Assembly: GCA_027325115.1 (NCBI GenBank)
Contig: DAHWFG010000442.1
Span: forward strand, 1-6,223
Source: JAKBCQ01 sp021807585
Lineage (GTDB): Bacteria > Planctomycetota > Planctomycetia > Isosphaerales > Isosphaeraceae
Direction: 5' to 3'
DNA: 6,223 nucleotides
Part shown: positions 1 to 5,447 of the stretch, piece after piece
Position numbering within the stretch: the first letter of the stretch is position 1
Layout of the letters: every line of letters starts with the position of its first letter
Program-made: the position numbers and the translations under genes
The notes under the pieces: generated by a model
Databases searched by the model: none
The model's input: the letters and a program-made list of their open reading frames with translations, nothing else
What the model was told of the DNA's origin: nothing

Positions 1-1
1 G

Positions 2-175
2 GCGTTTCGGCTGAACAAATCGGCGATCCCCGGCGGGATTGATTATGTCGCGTCGCCGCGCGGCCCGGTTTTGCATTATCAGGAAATCGAATCGTCGCTT
101 GTGGCGCTGGCTCGCGACGTGGCCAAACGGCTGGAAATCGACCGGAAGCGCGCCGAACGAGAGCAACGCACATGA
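2..175 (+). CDS. rnpA: Ribonuclease P protein component, C-terminal fragment (5' end outside window)
   Basis: Only the last 57 residues are present, in the frame starting at base 2. The fragment opens with AFRLNKSAIPGGIDYVASPR and continues with IESSLVALARDVAKRL. This matches the C-terminal pattern of RNase P protein: an R-E-A-F-R-L-type helix, then a G-hydrophobic-D-hydrophobic-V strand ending in PR, then a helix with SLVxLA and KRL. By family knowledge the protein binds RNase P RNA and assists 5' maturation of tRNA in the cytoplasm. Its stop codon overlaps the start of the next gene (ATGA, 172-175), and that gene is yidD, the classic neighbour of rnpA, which strongly supports the call despite the short fragment. 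The basic tail (DRKRAEREQR) runs a little past the conserved core. No defect is visible, but the catalytically important RNR-type motif would lie upstream and cannot be checked. Confidence 0.82.
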   Translation, partial: AFRLNKSAIPGGIDYVASPRGPVLHYQEIESSLVALARDVAKRLEIDRKRAEREQRT

Positions 176-414
176 TATTACTAAAATATCTAGATCCAAG
201 ATTTCTCTTATCGGAATCGCTGATTCTCTTGATTCGAGCGTATCGGCTTTTGATCAGTCCGTTGTTGGGGCCCGTGTGCCGCTTTTACCCGAGTTGCTCG
301 AATTACATGGTTGAATCGATTCGCAAATACGGCGTCTTCAAGGGAGTTTTGCGCGGGCTTGGCAGGCTTTCCCGCTGCCATCCCTGGAATCCGGGGGGAT
401 ACGACCCTCCCTGA
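172..414 (+). CDS. yidD: Membrane protein insertion efficiency factor YidD
   Basis: An 80-residue protein, the usual length for the family. The hallmarks are all present: a hydrophobic, probably amphipathic N-terminal stretch (residues 11-35) ending in LLISPLLGP; the signature CRFYPSCSNY at residues 36-45; a KYG motif at 52-54; and the ending RCHPWNPGGYDPP at 68-80. Cysteines 36, 42 and 69 are at the family positions. YidD is a small protein of the inner face of the cytoplasmic membrane that is thought to help insertion of proteins through the YidC/Sec route. The ATG at 172 overlaps the rnpA stop by four bases, with a GAGAG about eight bases upstream, so translation is probably coupled. No yidC follows; the next gene is convergent. 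Identification is near certain; the exact molecular role of the family is less well established. Confidence 0.95.
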   Translation: MILLKYLDPRFLLSESLILLIRAYRLLISPLLGPVCRFYPSCSNYMVESIRKYGVFKGVLRGLGRLSRCHPWNPGGYDPP

Positions 415-466
415 CCGCCCCCTAATTCTACAAATATTTATTGACTTATTCATGCATATCTGAGAA

Positions 467-485
467 GGCGACGTCGTCGTTCGCC
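467..485 (-). terminator. Candidate terminator hairpin between yidD and the SIS gene
   Basis: In the 82-bp convergent gap, 467-473 (GGCGACG) pairs with 478-485 (CGTTCGCC) with one bulged T and a TCGT loop, giving seven base pairs. Read on the minus strand it is followed by TTCTCAGATAT, a poor U-tract, and it lies 11 bases past the SIS stop codon. On the plus strand it is 52 bases after yidD and also lacks a U-tract. It could serve either gene or neither. The rest of the gap is AT-rich and otherwise featureless. Confidence 0.3.
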
Positions 486-496
486 GCACGCGGTAT

Positions 497-1297
497 TTAA
501 CGGTACAAGACTCCGATTCGCTTGCGGTAATCGTTATATGTTTCTTCAAAAATCTTGCGTGAGCGTTCGGCGCCGACGTGGCACGACGCGACGAGCACGG
601 CGGGGGGACGCCCCGCCTCGACGAGCAGCCGCGCGACCTCGGCCTTGATCAGATTGATCGCCACGCAGCTCGTGATCGTTGAGAGCGGGCTTACGGGAGC
701 TTCGAGCCCTTCGATCCGAACCGCCGCGTCCCCCGCGGGAGCGTGATGATCGATCGTTAAATCACACGCCTGATGAAGCAACTTTTTGCTTTCATGTTTG
801 GATGATGATACCGCGGCCTGATCGAGCGAGGTGAGCGCGACGACGAACATGCCGATCGCCTTGGCTTCGAGCGCGACGTCGATCGTGGCGGCGCTCGATC
901 CGCTCGACGAGATCGCCAACAACGCATCGTCCCGGGTGACCGAGAAGTTCCGCCACAAGACGGCGCCGAAGCCCGCGACGTTCTCGAGAAACATCGCCTG
1001 TCGCTGCCCGTTCGCCCCCACGACCTGATTGTGATACGTCATCGAAAGCTCGACGATCGGATGAAACCCCGGAAACGAACCGTACCGCGGGAACATCTCC
1101 TCGACCGCCATTCGCGAATGACCCGTTCCAAAAATATGTACAAGCCTGCCGGCGATGATCGTATCGGCGAATCGCCGAGCCGCCGCCGCGATCGCGGCGC
1201 GCTCGCCGTTCTCGATCCGGTCGATCGCAGCGCGAACCGCGCTGAAATAATCCGCCTGAACGTCCGGCGTCGATTGATCTATCTTGTTATCATTCAT
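497..1297 (-). CDS. SIS-domain protein of the UPF0309 type (putative phosphosugar-binding protein)
   Basis: 266 residues with one sugar-isomerase (SIS) domain. A helical N-terminus (about 15-50) leads to the nucleotide-like loop HIFGTGHS at 54-61 followed by EEMF at 66-69, a combination typical of UPF0309 proteins. The second phosphosugar-binding loop is ISSSGSSAATIDVALEAK at 129-146, followed by VVALTSLDQA (152-161), an SSKHESKKL stretch and a D-hydrophobic-x-IDHHAPAGDAAV segment, all in family order. SIS domains bind phosphorylated sugars or amino sugars; UPF0309 members have no firmly established reaction, so isomerase, etherase or sensor roles remain open. The ATG at 1297 has an AGG about eleven bases upstream. 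It is the last gene of a probable minus-strand cluster, 83 bp after the SDR gene. The 266-residue length is close to the roughly 250 expected. The family call is firm; the substrate is unknown. Confidence 0.85.
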   Translation of the reverse strand: MNDNKIDQSTPDVQADYFSAVRAAIDRIENGERAAIAAAARRFADTIIAGRLVHIFGTGHSRMAVEEMFPRYGSFPGFHPIVELSMTYHNQVVGANGQRQAMFLENVAGFGAVLWRNFSVTRDDALLAISSSGSSAATIDVALEAKAIGMFVVALTSLDQAAVSSSKHESKKLLHQACDLTIDHHAPAGDAAVRIEGLEAPVSPLSTITSCVAINLIKAEVARLLVEAGRPPAVLVASCHVGAERSRKIFEETYNDYRKRIGVLYR

Positions 1298-1380
1298 TAA
1301 GTAAACCTGTGTTTTTAAATCGACGCGCCGAAACGTTCGACATCAATCACATGTACGATTGTTTATGCAGCGTCGCTCGG

Positions 1381-2172
1381 CTACGATTTCCCCTCGGAGA
1401 CGCTCCAGCCGCCGTCGACCGGGAGAACGACCCCCGTGATCAAGCGCGACGTCGGCTCACACAGATAAAGCGCCGCCTGCGCGACATCGTCGACCGTCCC
1501 CGGGCCGCCCGCGAGCGGCTGTTTGGTCGCCAGATACGCCATGATCGCGGGATCTTCAACCGCTCGAGTCGACATCGGAGTGACGATCAGCCCCGGGGCG
1601 ACGACGTTGAACCGGATTCGCTCGGAAGCGTAAGCCGACGCCGCGGCGATCGTCAGCGCCTCGACGGCGCCCTTGCTCGCCGCGTACGCGATCGTGCCGA
1701 ATCGCTCGGGAGAGGGGGATCGCGCCAAAACCGAACCGACGTTGACGATAGATCCACGTATACCGGATTGATCAAGTGATTGTGCCCGCATCAAGCGGAC
1801 CGCGGCGCGATTTGTCCAGAAAACGCCGCGCGCGTTGGCGTCGAACACCGTATCCCAGGCGAGATCGGTGCAATCGGCGAGCGCCCCGTCGCCGAGCTTG
1901 CGCCCGCCGATCCCCGCGACGTGAAGCAAAACGTCGAGCCGGCCTCCCAGATGTTTAAAAGCGTGATCGAATAACGAATCGATCGCGGTTCGATCGCAAA
2001 CGTCGGCCTCGATCGTCGGAATTCCCAATTCGCCGTCGAACCGCGCCGAATCGACGCCGACGCCGCTCGCGACGACGCGCGCCCCCTCCGACCGAAATAA
2101 AACCGAGCACGCTCGGCCGATCCCGCTCGTCCCGCCGACGATCAAACACGTCTTACCCGCAAGTCGTCCCAT
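1381..2172 (-). CDS. Short-chain dehydrogenase/reductase (classical SDR)
   Basis: 263 residues, one Rossmann-fold SDR domain. The cofactor loop is VGGTSGIG at 12-19, where the usual first Thr of TGxxxGxG is Val. After the second strand (VVASGV, 33-38) there is no Asp or Arg that would clearly select NAD or NADP. Other landmarks are an acidic ADV at 56-58, HVAG at 84-87 replacing the usual NNAG, catalytic Asn113 in DANARGVF, Ser147 in IVNVGS, and the Tyr163-x-x-x-Lys167 pair in YAASKGA. PGLIVTPM and a C-terminal LPVDGGWSV complete the fold. The catalytic tetrad is intact, so it is probably an active NAD(P)-dependent oxidoreductase, but the substrate cannot be read from sequence. ATG at 2172 has no obvious Shine-Dalgarno; the gene follows ridA by 49 bp and precedes the SIS gene, so co-transcription is likely. 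Confidence 0.9.
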   Translation of the reverse strand: MGRLAGKTCLIVGGTSGIGRACSVLFRSEGARVVASGVGVDSARFDGELGIPTIEADVCDRTAIDSLFDHAFKHLGGRLDVLLHVAGIGGRKLGDGALADCTDLAWDTVFDANARGVFWTNRAAVRLMRAQSLDQSGIRGSIVNVGSVLARSPSPERFGTIAYAASKGAVEALTIAAASAYASERIRFNVVAPGLIVTPMSTRAVEDPAIMAYLATKQPLAGGPGTVDDVAQAALYLCEPTSRLITGVVLPVDGGWSVSEGKS

Positions 2173-2221
2173 TTACGCCATGCTGTTTTTGAGTGATGAT
2201 CTAAAACGATCTTATTATCAA

Positions 2222-2683
2222 TCAATCTTTGATTTCAAAGATCGCCTCGATCTCGACCGCGATTCCGCCGGGGAGCGCCCCCATGCCGACGGCGCTGCGC
2301 GCGCCTCGGCCGGCGTCGCCGAAAACCTCGACCATTAAATCCGAGAATCCGTTGATCACTTTGGGTTGATCGAGGAAATTGGCGGTGCAATTCACCATCC
2401 CGAGCACTTTGATCAACCGCGCGACGCGGTCGAGCGAGCCGAGCTGACTCTTGATCGTCGCGAGGATCGCAAGCCCCGTCTGACGCGCCGCGGCTTGCCC
2501 CTCGGCGATTCCCAGATCGTCTCCCAGTCGACCCGTATGGAGCGTACCGTCGGCCCTCAGCGGCCCGTGCCCGGAGACATAAAGCAAGTTCCCCAGCTTC
2601 ACCGCGGTCAGGTAGGTCGCGACAGGCTTGGGGGCGGGGGGCAGCGTCAGGTTGAGTTCTTGCAGGCGGGTTTCGGCGCTCAT
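2222..2683 (-). CDS. RidA family protein (YjgF/YER057c/UK114), long subgroup
   Basis: 153 residues from the chosen start. The pattern is that of the longer, about 150-residue RidA-like subgroup: ETRLQELNLTLPP (4-16), AVKLGNLLYVSGHGP (27-41), TGRLGDDL, a central helix with A-rich EGQAAARQ, LDRVARLIKVLGMVN, DQPKVINGFSDLMVEVFG, then ARSAVGMGALP (128-138) and VEIEAIFEI (143-151). Arg129 in ARSAVG corresponds to the conserved arginine that in E. coli RidA holds the substrate carboxylate. RidA itself hydrolyses reactive enamines and imines such as 2-aminoacrylate; subgroups like this one often have no proven substrate, so no gene symbol is given. The frame is open further upstream, but GAGGAA at 2688-2693 sits four bases before ATG 2683, and homology begins there. 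First gene of the minus-strand cluster, divergent from aguB. Confidence 0.92.
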   Translation of the reverse strand: MSAETRLQELNLTLPPAPKPVATYLTAVKLGNLLYVSGHGPLRADGTLHTGRLGDDLGIAEGQAAARQTGLAILATIKSQLGSLDRVARLIKVLGMVNCTANFLDQPKVINGFSDLMVEVFGDAGRGARSAVGMGALPGGIAVEIEAIFEIKD

Positions 2684-2687
2684 CGGC

Positions 2688-2693
2688 TTCCTC
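2688..2693 (-). promoter_or_regulatory. Shine-Dalgarno deciding the ridA-like start
   Basis: On the minus strand GAGGAA is followed by GCCG and ATG (2683). An alternative ATG at 2695 is in frame but would place this site inside the coding region, and the TTG-led extension to 2773 has no family similarity. This makes 2683 the preferred start. Confidence 0.6.
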
Positions 2694-2744
2694 ATGAATC
2701 GGGTTGAATCGGCGATCAGGGGGGATTTCCACTGGATCAGATTG

Positions 2745-2773
2745 ACGATACTCGGCGAATCGGCGCCGATCAA
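2745..2773 (-). promoter_or_regulatory. Candidate sigma-70-like promoter for the ridA-SDR-SIS cluster
   Basis: Minus-strand TTGATC (2773-2768, four of six to TTGACA), a 17-bp spacer and TATCGT (2750-2745, four of six to TATAAT). A start near 2738 would give a leader of about 55 nt before the ridA-like ATG. The match is modest; the ideal spacing and the position between divergent genes are the main support. Confidence 0.35.
2759..2770. promoter_or_regulatory. Perfect 12-bp palindrome, possible shared operator
   Basis: ATCGGCGCCGAT is its own reverse complement. It overlaps the -35 element and spacer of the candidate ridA-side promoter and ends five bases before the candidate aguB -35, so a bound protein could affect both directions. 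A related half, GAATCGGCGATCA, occurs at 2706-2718. No regulator gene is visible nearby. Confidence 0.35.
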
Positions 2774-2775
2774 CG

Positions 2776-2805
2776 TTCACGCCGCGACGAACGATCGAGT
2801 ATGAT
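2776..2805 (+). promoter_or_regulatory. Candidate sigma-70-like promoter for aguBA
   Basis: TTCACG (2776-2781, four of six to TTGACA), an 18-bp spacer and TATGAT (2800-2805, five of six to TATAAT). Transcription would begin near 2812, leaving a leader of about 130 nt before the aguB ATG. The -10 is the best match in the divergent gap on this strand. Confidence 0.4.
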
Positions 2806-2837
2806 GATCGCCTCGGCGGGTCGTGGGCGCGGGCGTT

Positions 2838-2883
2838 CGACGGAGAGCCGTCGTGTCGAGCCGAGTCGGCTCGGCGAGCCGAG
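2838..2883 (+). promoter_or_regulatory. Structured aguBA leader: one hairpin plus three alternating 8-nt arms
   Basis: A perfect hairpin is formed by CGACGG (2838-2843) and CCGTCG (2848-2853) around an AGAG loop. Then arm A CGAGCCGA (2857-2864), arm A' TCGGCTCG (2866-2873) and a second arm A (2875-2882) follow, each separated by one G. A' can pair with either copy of A, so two hairpins would compete, although a one-base separation means the innermost pairs must open to form a loop. CGAGCCGAG is also a 9-nt direct repeat with an 18-nt period (2857-2865, 2875-2883), which equally suits a DNA operator. The block lies downstream of the predicted transcription start and 58 bases before the aguB ATG. 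No known riboswitch class is recognised. Confidence 0.4.
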
Positions 2884-2940
2884 GTCGCTTTGAAATCGCG
2901 TTTTGTCGCGTCTTCCAGAACAAGAATTCAAGAGAGATTG

Positions 2941-3849
2941 ATGACGGAGCTCGTCGAGGCGTTTACGGTCGCGTTGATTCAGATGCGATGCGTCGAAGAC
3001 GCGGGTGCGAATCTGGCGAACGCTGAGACCCGCTTGATCGAGGCGGCGGATCGGGGAGCGAACGTCGCGTGTCTTCCCGAACTGTTCCGTTCTCCCTATT
3101 TTTGCCGTGTCGAGGATCCTTCGCTCTTCGATCTCGCGGAGCCGATCCCGGGTCCGACGACACGTGCGATCGGCGCGATCGCGAAACGAACGGGGCTCGT
3201 CGTCGTGGCGTCGATTTTTGAGCGAAGAGCCGCGGGGCTTTATCACAACTCGGCGGTAGTGATCGACGAAACCGGAGCGATCGTCGGGCTTTATCGTAAA
3301 ATGCACATTCCTGATGATCCCTTATATTACGAGAAGTATTATTTCACTCCGGGCGATCTCGGGTTTAAGTCGTTTCGTACGAAGCGGGCGAACGTGGGGG
3401 TGATGATTTGCTGGGATCAATGGTATCCCGAGGGGGCGCGGATCACGTCGCTCATGGGGTCTCATATCCTGTTTTATCCGACCGCGATCGGCTGGCATCC
3501 CGGCGAGAAAGCCGAATTCGGCGCGGCGCAGTTCGACGCGTGGACGACGATCCAGCGAAGCCACGCGATCGCCAACGGCGTTTACGTCGCCGCGGTCAAC
3601 CGGATCGGTCATGAGGGACCCGTCGATTTGGGGCTCGAATTCTGGGGAGGATCGTTCGTCGCCGACCCGTTCGGCCGGGTCGTCGCGCAAGCGTCGACCG
3701 ACGTCGAGGAAACGCTGATCGTCAGGTGCGATCCGCGCCTGCAAGAAGAAACCCGCCGCAACTGGCCCCTCCTTCGAGACTGCCGGATCGATGCATTCGC
3801 CCCCGTCTCTAAACGATACCTTGATGATCATGGGTACAATTCGCGATGA
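2941..3849 (+). CDS. aguB: N-carbamoylputrescine amidase (nitrilase superfamily)
   Basis: 302 residues, a single carbon-nitrogen hydrolase domain. The catalytic triad is visible: Glu47 in CLPELF, Lys120 in YRKMHIP and Cys157 in MICWDQWYPE. Subfamily markers follow the AguB type: PYFCR (52-56), PDDPLYYEKYYFTPGD (124-139), GWHPGEK, an RSHAIANGVYVAAVNR segment and the ending RRNWPLLRDCRIDAF. The enzyme hydrolyses N-carbamoylputrescine to putrescine, CO2 and ammonia in the cytoplasm, the last step of the agmatine route. ATG 2941 is preferred because AGAGAG (2931-2936) precedes it by four bases and homology starts with VALIQM; the in-frame TTG at 2890 would only add a basic leader overlapping unrelated sequence. 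It overlaps aguA by ATGA, which supports function and coupled translation. Length is usual for the family. Confidence 0.95.
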   Translation: MTELVEAFTVALIQMRCVEDAGANLANAETRLIEAADRGANVACLPELFRSPYFCRVEDPSLFDLAEPIPGPTTRAIGAIAKRTGLVVVASIFERRAAGLYHNSAVVIDETGAIVGLYRKMHIPDDPLYYEKYYFTPGDLGFKSFRTKRANVGVMICWDQWYPEGARITSLMGSHILFYPTAIGWHPGEKAEFGAAQFDAWTTIQRSHAIANGVYVAAVNRIGHEGPVDLGLEFWGGSFVADPFGRVVAQASTDVEETLIVRCDPRLQEETRRNWPLLRDCRIDAFAPVSKRYLDDHGYNSR

Positions 3850-4934
3850 ATCTTCTCGAACCCGGACCGTATCGTCTCGCGGCCGAATGGGCGCCTCGAT
3901 CGTCGACATGGATCGCGTGGCCGCACGAACGATCGGATTGGCCGGGCAAATTCTCTCCCGTCCATTGGGTCTTCGCCGAGGTCGTCCGGATCCTCTCCGA
4001 GCACGAGCAAGTGAATATCCTTGTGAACGATTCACACATTGAGGATCGCGTAATCGATCGCCTCGTCAAAAGCGGAGTCGATCTCACATATGTGCTATTT
4101 CATTTGATCGAAACCGACCGCGGTTGGCTCCGCGACACGGGGCCGATGATCGTCCAGGCGGATTCCAAGGCGGGGCTGGATTCTCCCGCGGCTCCTCGCG
4201 CGCTCACCTGGAATTTCAACGGCTGGGCGAAATACGAGAATCACAAGCGCGACGCGCGAATCGCCGAGTCGATCGCCGACCGCTTACAAATCGAGAGATC
4301 TGCGCCTGATTACATGTTTGAAGGTCGGCGAATTCGCTTCACTCTCGAAGGGGGAGCGATCGACGTCGACGGCCTGGGAACGCTGTTGACGACCGAGGAG
4401 TGCCTGCTGAGCCCGATCCAGGAGCGTAATCCAGGGCTCGATCGATCCGCGGTCGAGCGCATCCTCGCCGCCGAGCTCGGCGTGAGTCGAATCGTCTGGT
4501 TGAATCGAGGAATCGTCGGCGACGATACTCATGGGCATGTTGATGATATCGCGCGTTTCGTCGCTCCCGGAGTGATCGTCGCGGCGTATGAAAATACTTC
4601 GACCGACGAAAATTACGAACCCCTCGCCGAAAATCTCGATCGTCTTCGTCGCGCACGCGATTATGCGGGAGTTCCTTTCGAAATCGTCACGTTGCCGATG
4701 CCTCGACCCGTGTATTTCGACGAACAACGCCTGCCCGCGAGCTACGCCAATTTTTACATCGCGAGTAAAGTCGTTCTCGCACCCACCTTCAACGACCCAG
4801 CGGATCGCATTGCTCTCCAAACGTTGGAGTCGCTTTTTCCCGATCATGAGGTCGTCGGCGTTTACTGCCGCGACCTCGTTCTCGGCCTAGGGACGCTCCA
4901 CTGCATGACGCGCGATATTCCAAGATTCAATTAA
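3846..4934 (+). CDS. aguA: Agmatine deiminase (peptidylarginine-deiminase-like family)
   Basis: 362 residues, close to the family norm, with the guanidino-modifying fold. The N-terminus has the typical PYRLAAEW (8-15), TWIAWPHERSDWPGKF (21-36) and RDTGPMIV (96-103). Active-site elements are Asp97, Glu168 in TLEGGAIDVDG, His231 and Asp233 in GDDTHGHVDD (225-234), and the nucleophile Cys353 in GTLHCMTRDIP. The enzyme converts agmatine to N-carbamoylputrescine and ammonia; AguB, encoded immediately upstream, takes that product to putrescine. The ATGA overlap at 3846-3849 and the weak ribosome-binding site suggest coupled translation. The C-terminal TRDIP replaces a more common TQQ/TQP-like sequence, which is a mild variation. 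A related arginine-modifying activity cannot be excluded from sequence alone, but the aguB partner makes agmatine the likely substrate. Confidence 0.94.
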   Translation: MNLLEPGPYRLAAEWAPRSSTWIAWPHERSDWPGKFSPVHWVFAEVVRILSEHEQVNILVNDSHIEDRVIDRLVKSGVDLTYVLFHLIETDRGWLRDTGPMIVQADSKAGLDSPAAPRALTWNFNGWAKYENHKRDARIAESIADRLQIERSAPDYMFEGRRIRFTLEGGAIDVDGLGTLLTTEECLLSPIQERNPGLDRSAVERILAAELGVSRIVWLNRGIVGDDTHGHVDDIARFVAPGVIVAAYENTSTDENYEPLAENLDRLRRARDYAGVPFEIVTLPMPRPVYFDEQRLPASYANFYIASKVVLAPTFNDPADRIALQTLESLFPDHEVVGVYCRDLVLGLGTLHCMTRDIPRFN

Positions 4935-4989
4935 TTAATATTGTGTTGGTGTCTTAATGTTTTATGTCGCCGACGGATCTAACGAACCG

Positions 4990-5016
4990 CGGCCGAGACG
5001 TTTAGGGCCGAGTTTT
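4990..5016 (+). terminator. Weak candidate terminator for aguBA
   Basis: CGGCC (4990-4994) can pair with GGCCG (5006-5010) across an 11-nt loop, followed by AG and TTTT (5013-5016). It lies 55 bases past the aguA stop codon. The stem is all G-C but only five pairs and the U-tract is short, so the call is tentative. Confidence 0.28.
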
Positions 5017-5377
5017 GCCGATTTCTTCGAGATCGAAACGCCGTCTGTGAGATCAATCGTGAGACGAGCCCGAAGCGCGAGCGACCGCGTATTTTCTAAA
5101 AAAACCGACGCACTCGTCTGCGCTTCGTGCCGGAATTCGAATGCCGTTTCCGGCGTCGAACGCCGATCGTATGCTCGGTATCGTCGTGATCGAAAACTTC
5201 TGAGAAAGAACGGCTTACCGTTCGTCGCCGAGGACAATCGCAACACCAAAAAACACACATAAGCATATTGTTTAATCCATATGTTAATTATCATGTTTAT
5301 TATGCTGAAATGTTTTCTTAATAATATCTTTTCTAATGTTGGAGAAATACCCTTCGCTTCGGCTTCGGGTCGGCATG

Positions 5378-5398
5378 AATAAAGAACGATCGACGTTC
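5378..5398 (-). terminator. Candidate intrinsic terminator of the TPR gene
   Basis: Read on the minus strand, GAACG (5398-5394), a five-base loop and CGTTC (5388-5384) are followed at once by TTTATT (5383-5378). It sits about 50 bases beyond the stop of the TPR gene, the expected place and orientation. The stem is short, so moderate confidence only. Confidence 0.4.
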
Positions 5399-5447
5399 GT
5401 GCAAGATGAATCTCATCAATCAATGAAGGTTTGTTCGCGAAGTCCCC

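Larger units (their letters stand above)
4935..5447. other. Convergent intergenic region, no convincing gene
   Basis: About 510 bases between the 3' ends of aguA (+) and the TPR gene (-). Positions about 4970-5250 are GC-richer, with codon-like composition. The minus strand is open from 5423 to 4962 (153 codons), but its first third reads through AT-rich DNA, its only starts are TTG or GTG without a ribosome-binding site, and I recognise no family. The downstream third (from about 5170 to 4962) has mostly G or C in third positions and could be a small gene or a decayed remnant. The overlapping plus-strand frame 4957-5262 is Arg-rich and looks like a shadow. Positions about 5255-5340 are strongly AT-rich. 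Two perfect hairpins lie inside: CGGCGT/ACGCCG (5151-5165) and GAACGG/CCGTTC with a CTTA loop (5208-5223). Confidence 0.5.

Noticed and set aside
39..314. Plus-strand frame of 91 codons over rnpA-yidD
   Set aside because: It overlaps the clear rnpA tail and most of yidD in a different frame, with no similarity of its own.
1344..1361. CAATC/GATTG hairpin in the SDR-SIS gap
   Set aside because: The five-pair stem is partly A-T, has no U-tract on the minus strand and could be chance, so it is not called a terminator between the two genes.
1309..1779. Plus-strand open frame of 156 codons opposite the SDR gene
   Set aside because: Most of it is antisense to the conserved SDR C-terminus and its composition is very Arg/Asp-rich, as expected of a shadow.
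2684..2773. N-terminal extension of the ridA-like protein to 2773
   Set aside because: The start would be TTG, without a ribosome-binding site, and the extra residues are outside the family; a GAGGAA before 2683 fits better.
3322..4035. Long minus-strand open frame (237 codons) across the aguB/aguA junction
   Set aside because: It is Arg/Pro-rich, antisense to two well-identified enzymes and has no family pattern; a shadow of GC-rich codons.
4284..4847. Minus-strand open frame of 187 codons inside aguA
   Set aside because: It lies wholly antisense to conserved catalytic motifs of agmatine deiminase and shows no recognisable domain.
5262..5306. AGCATA/TATGCT inverted repeat in the AT-rich gap
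   Set aside because: Only six pairs over a 33-nt loop in very AT-rich DNA; expected by chance.
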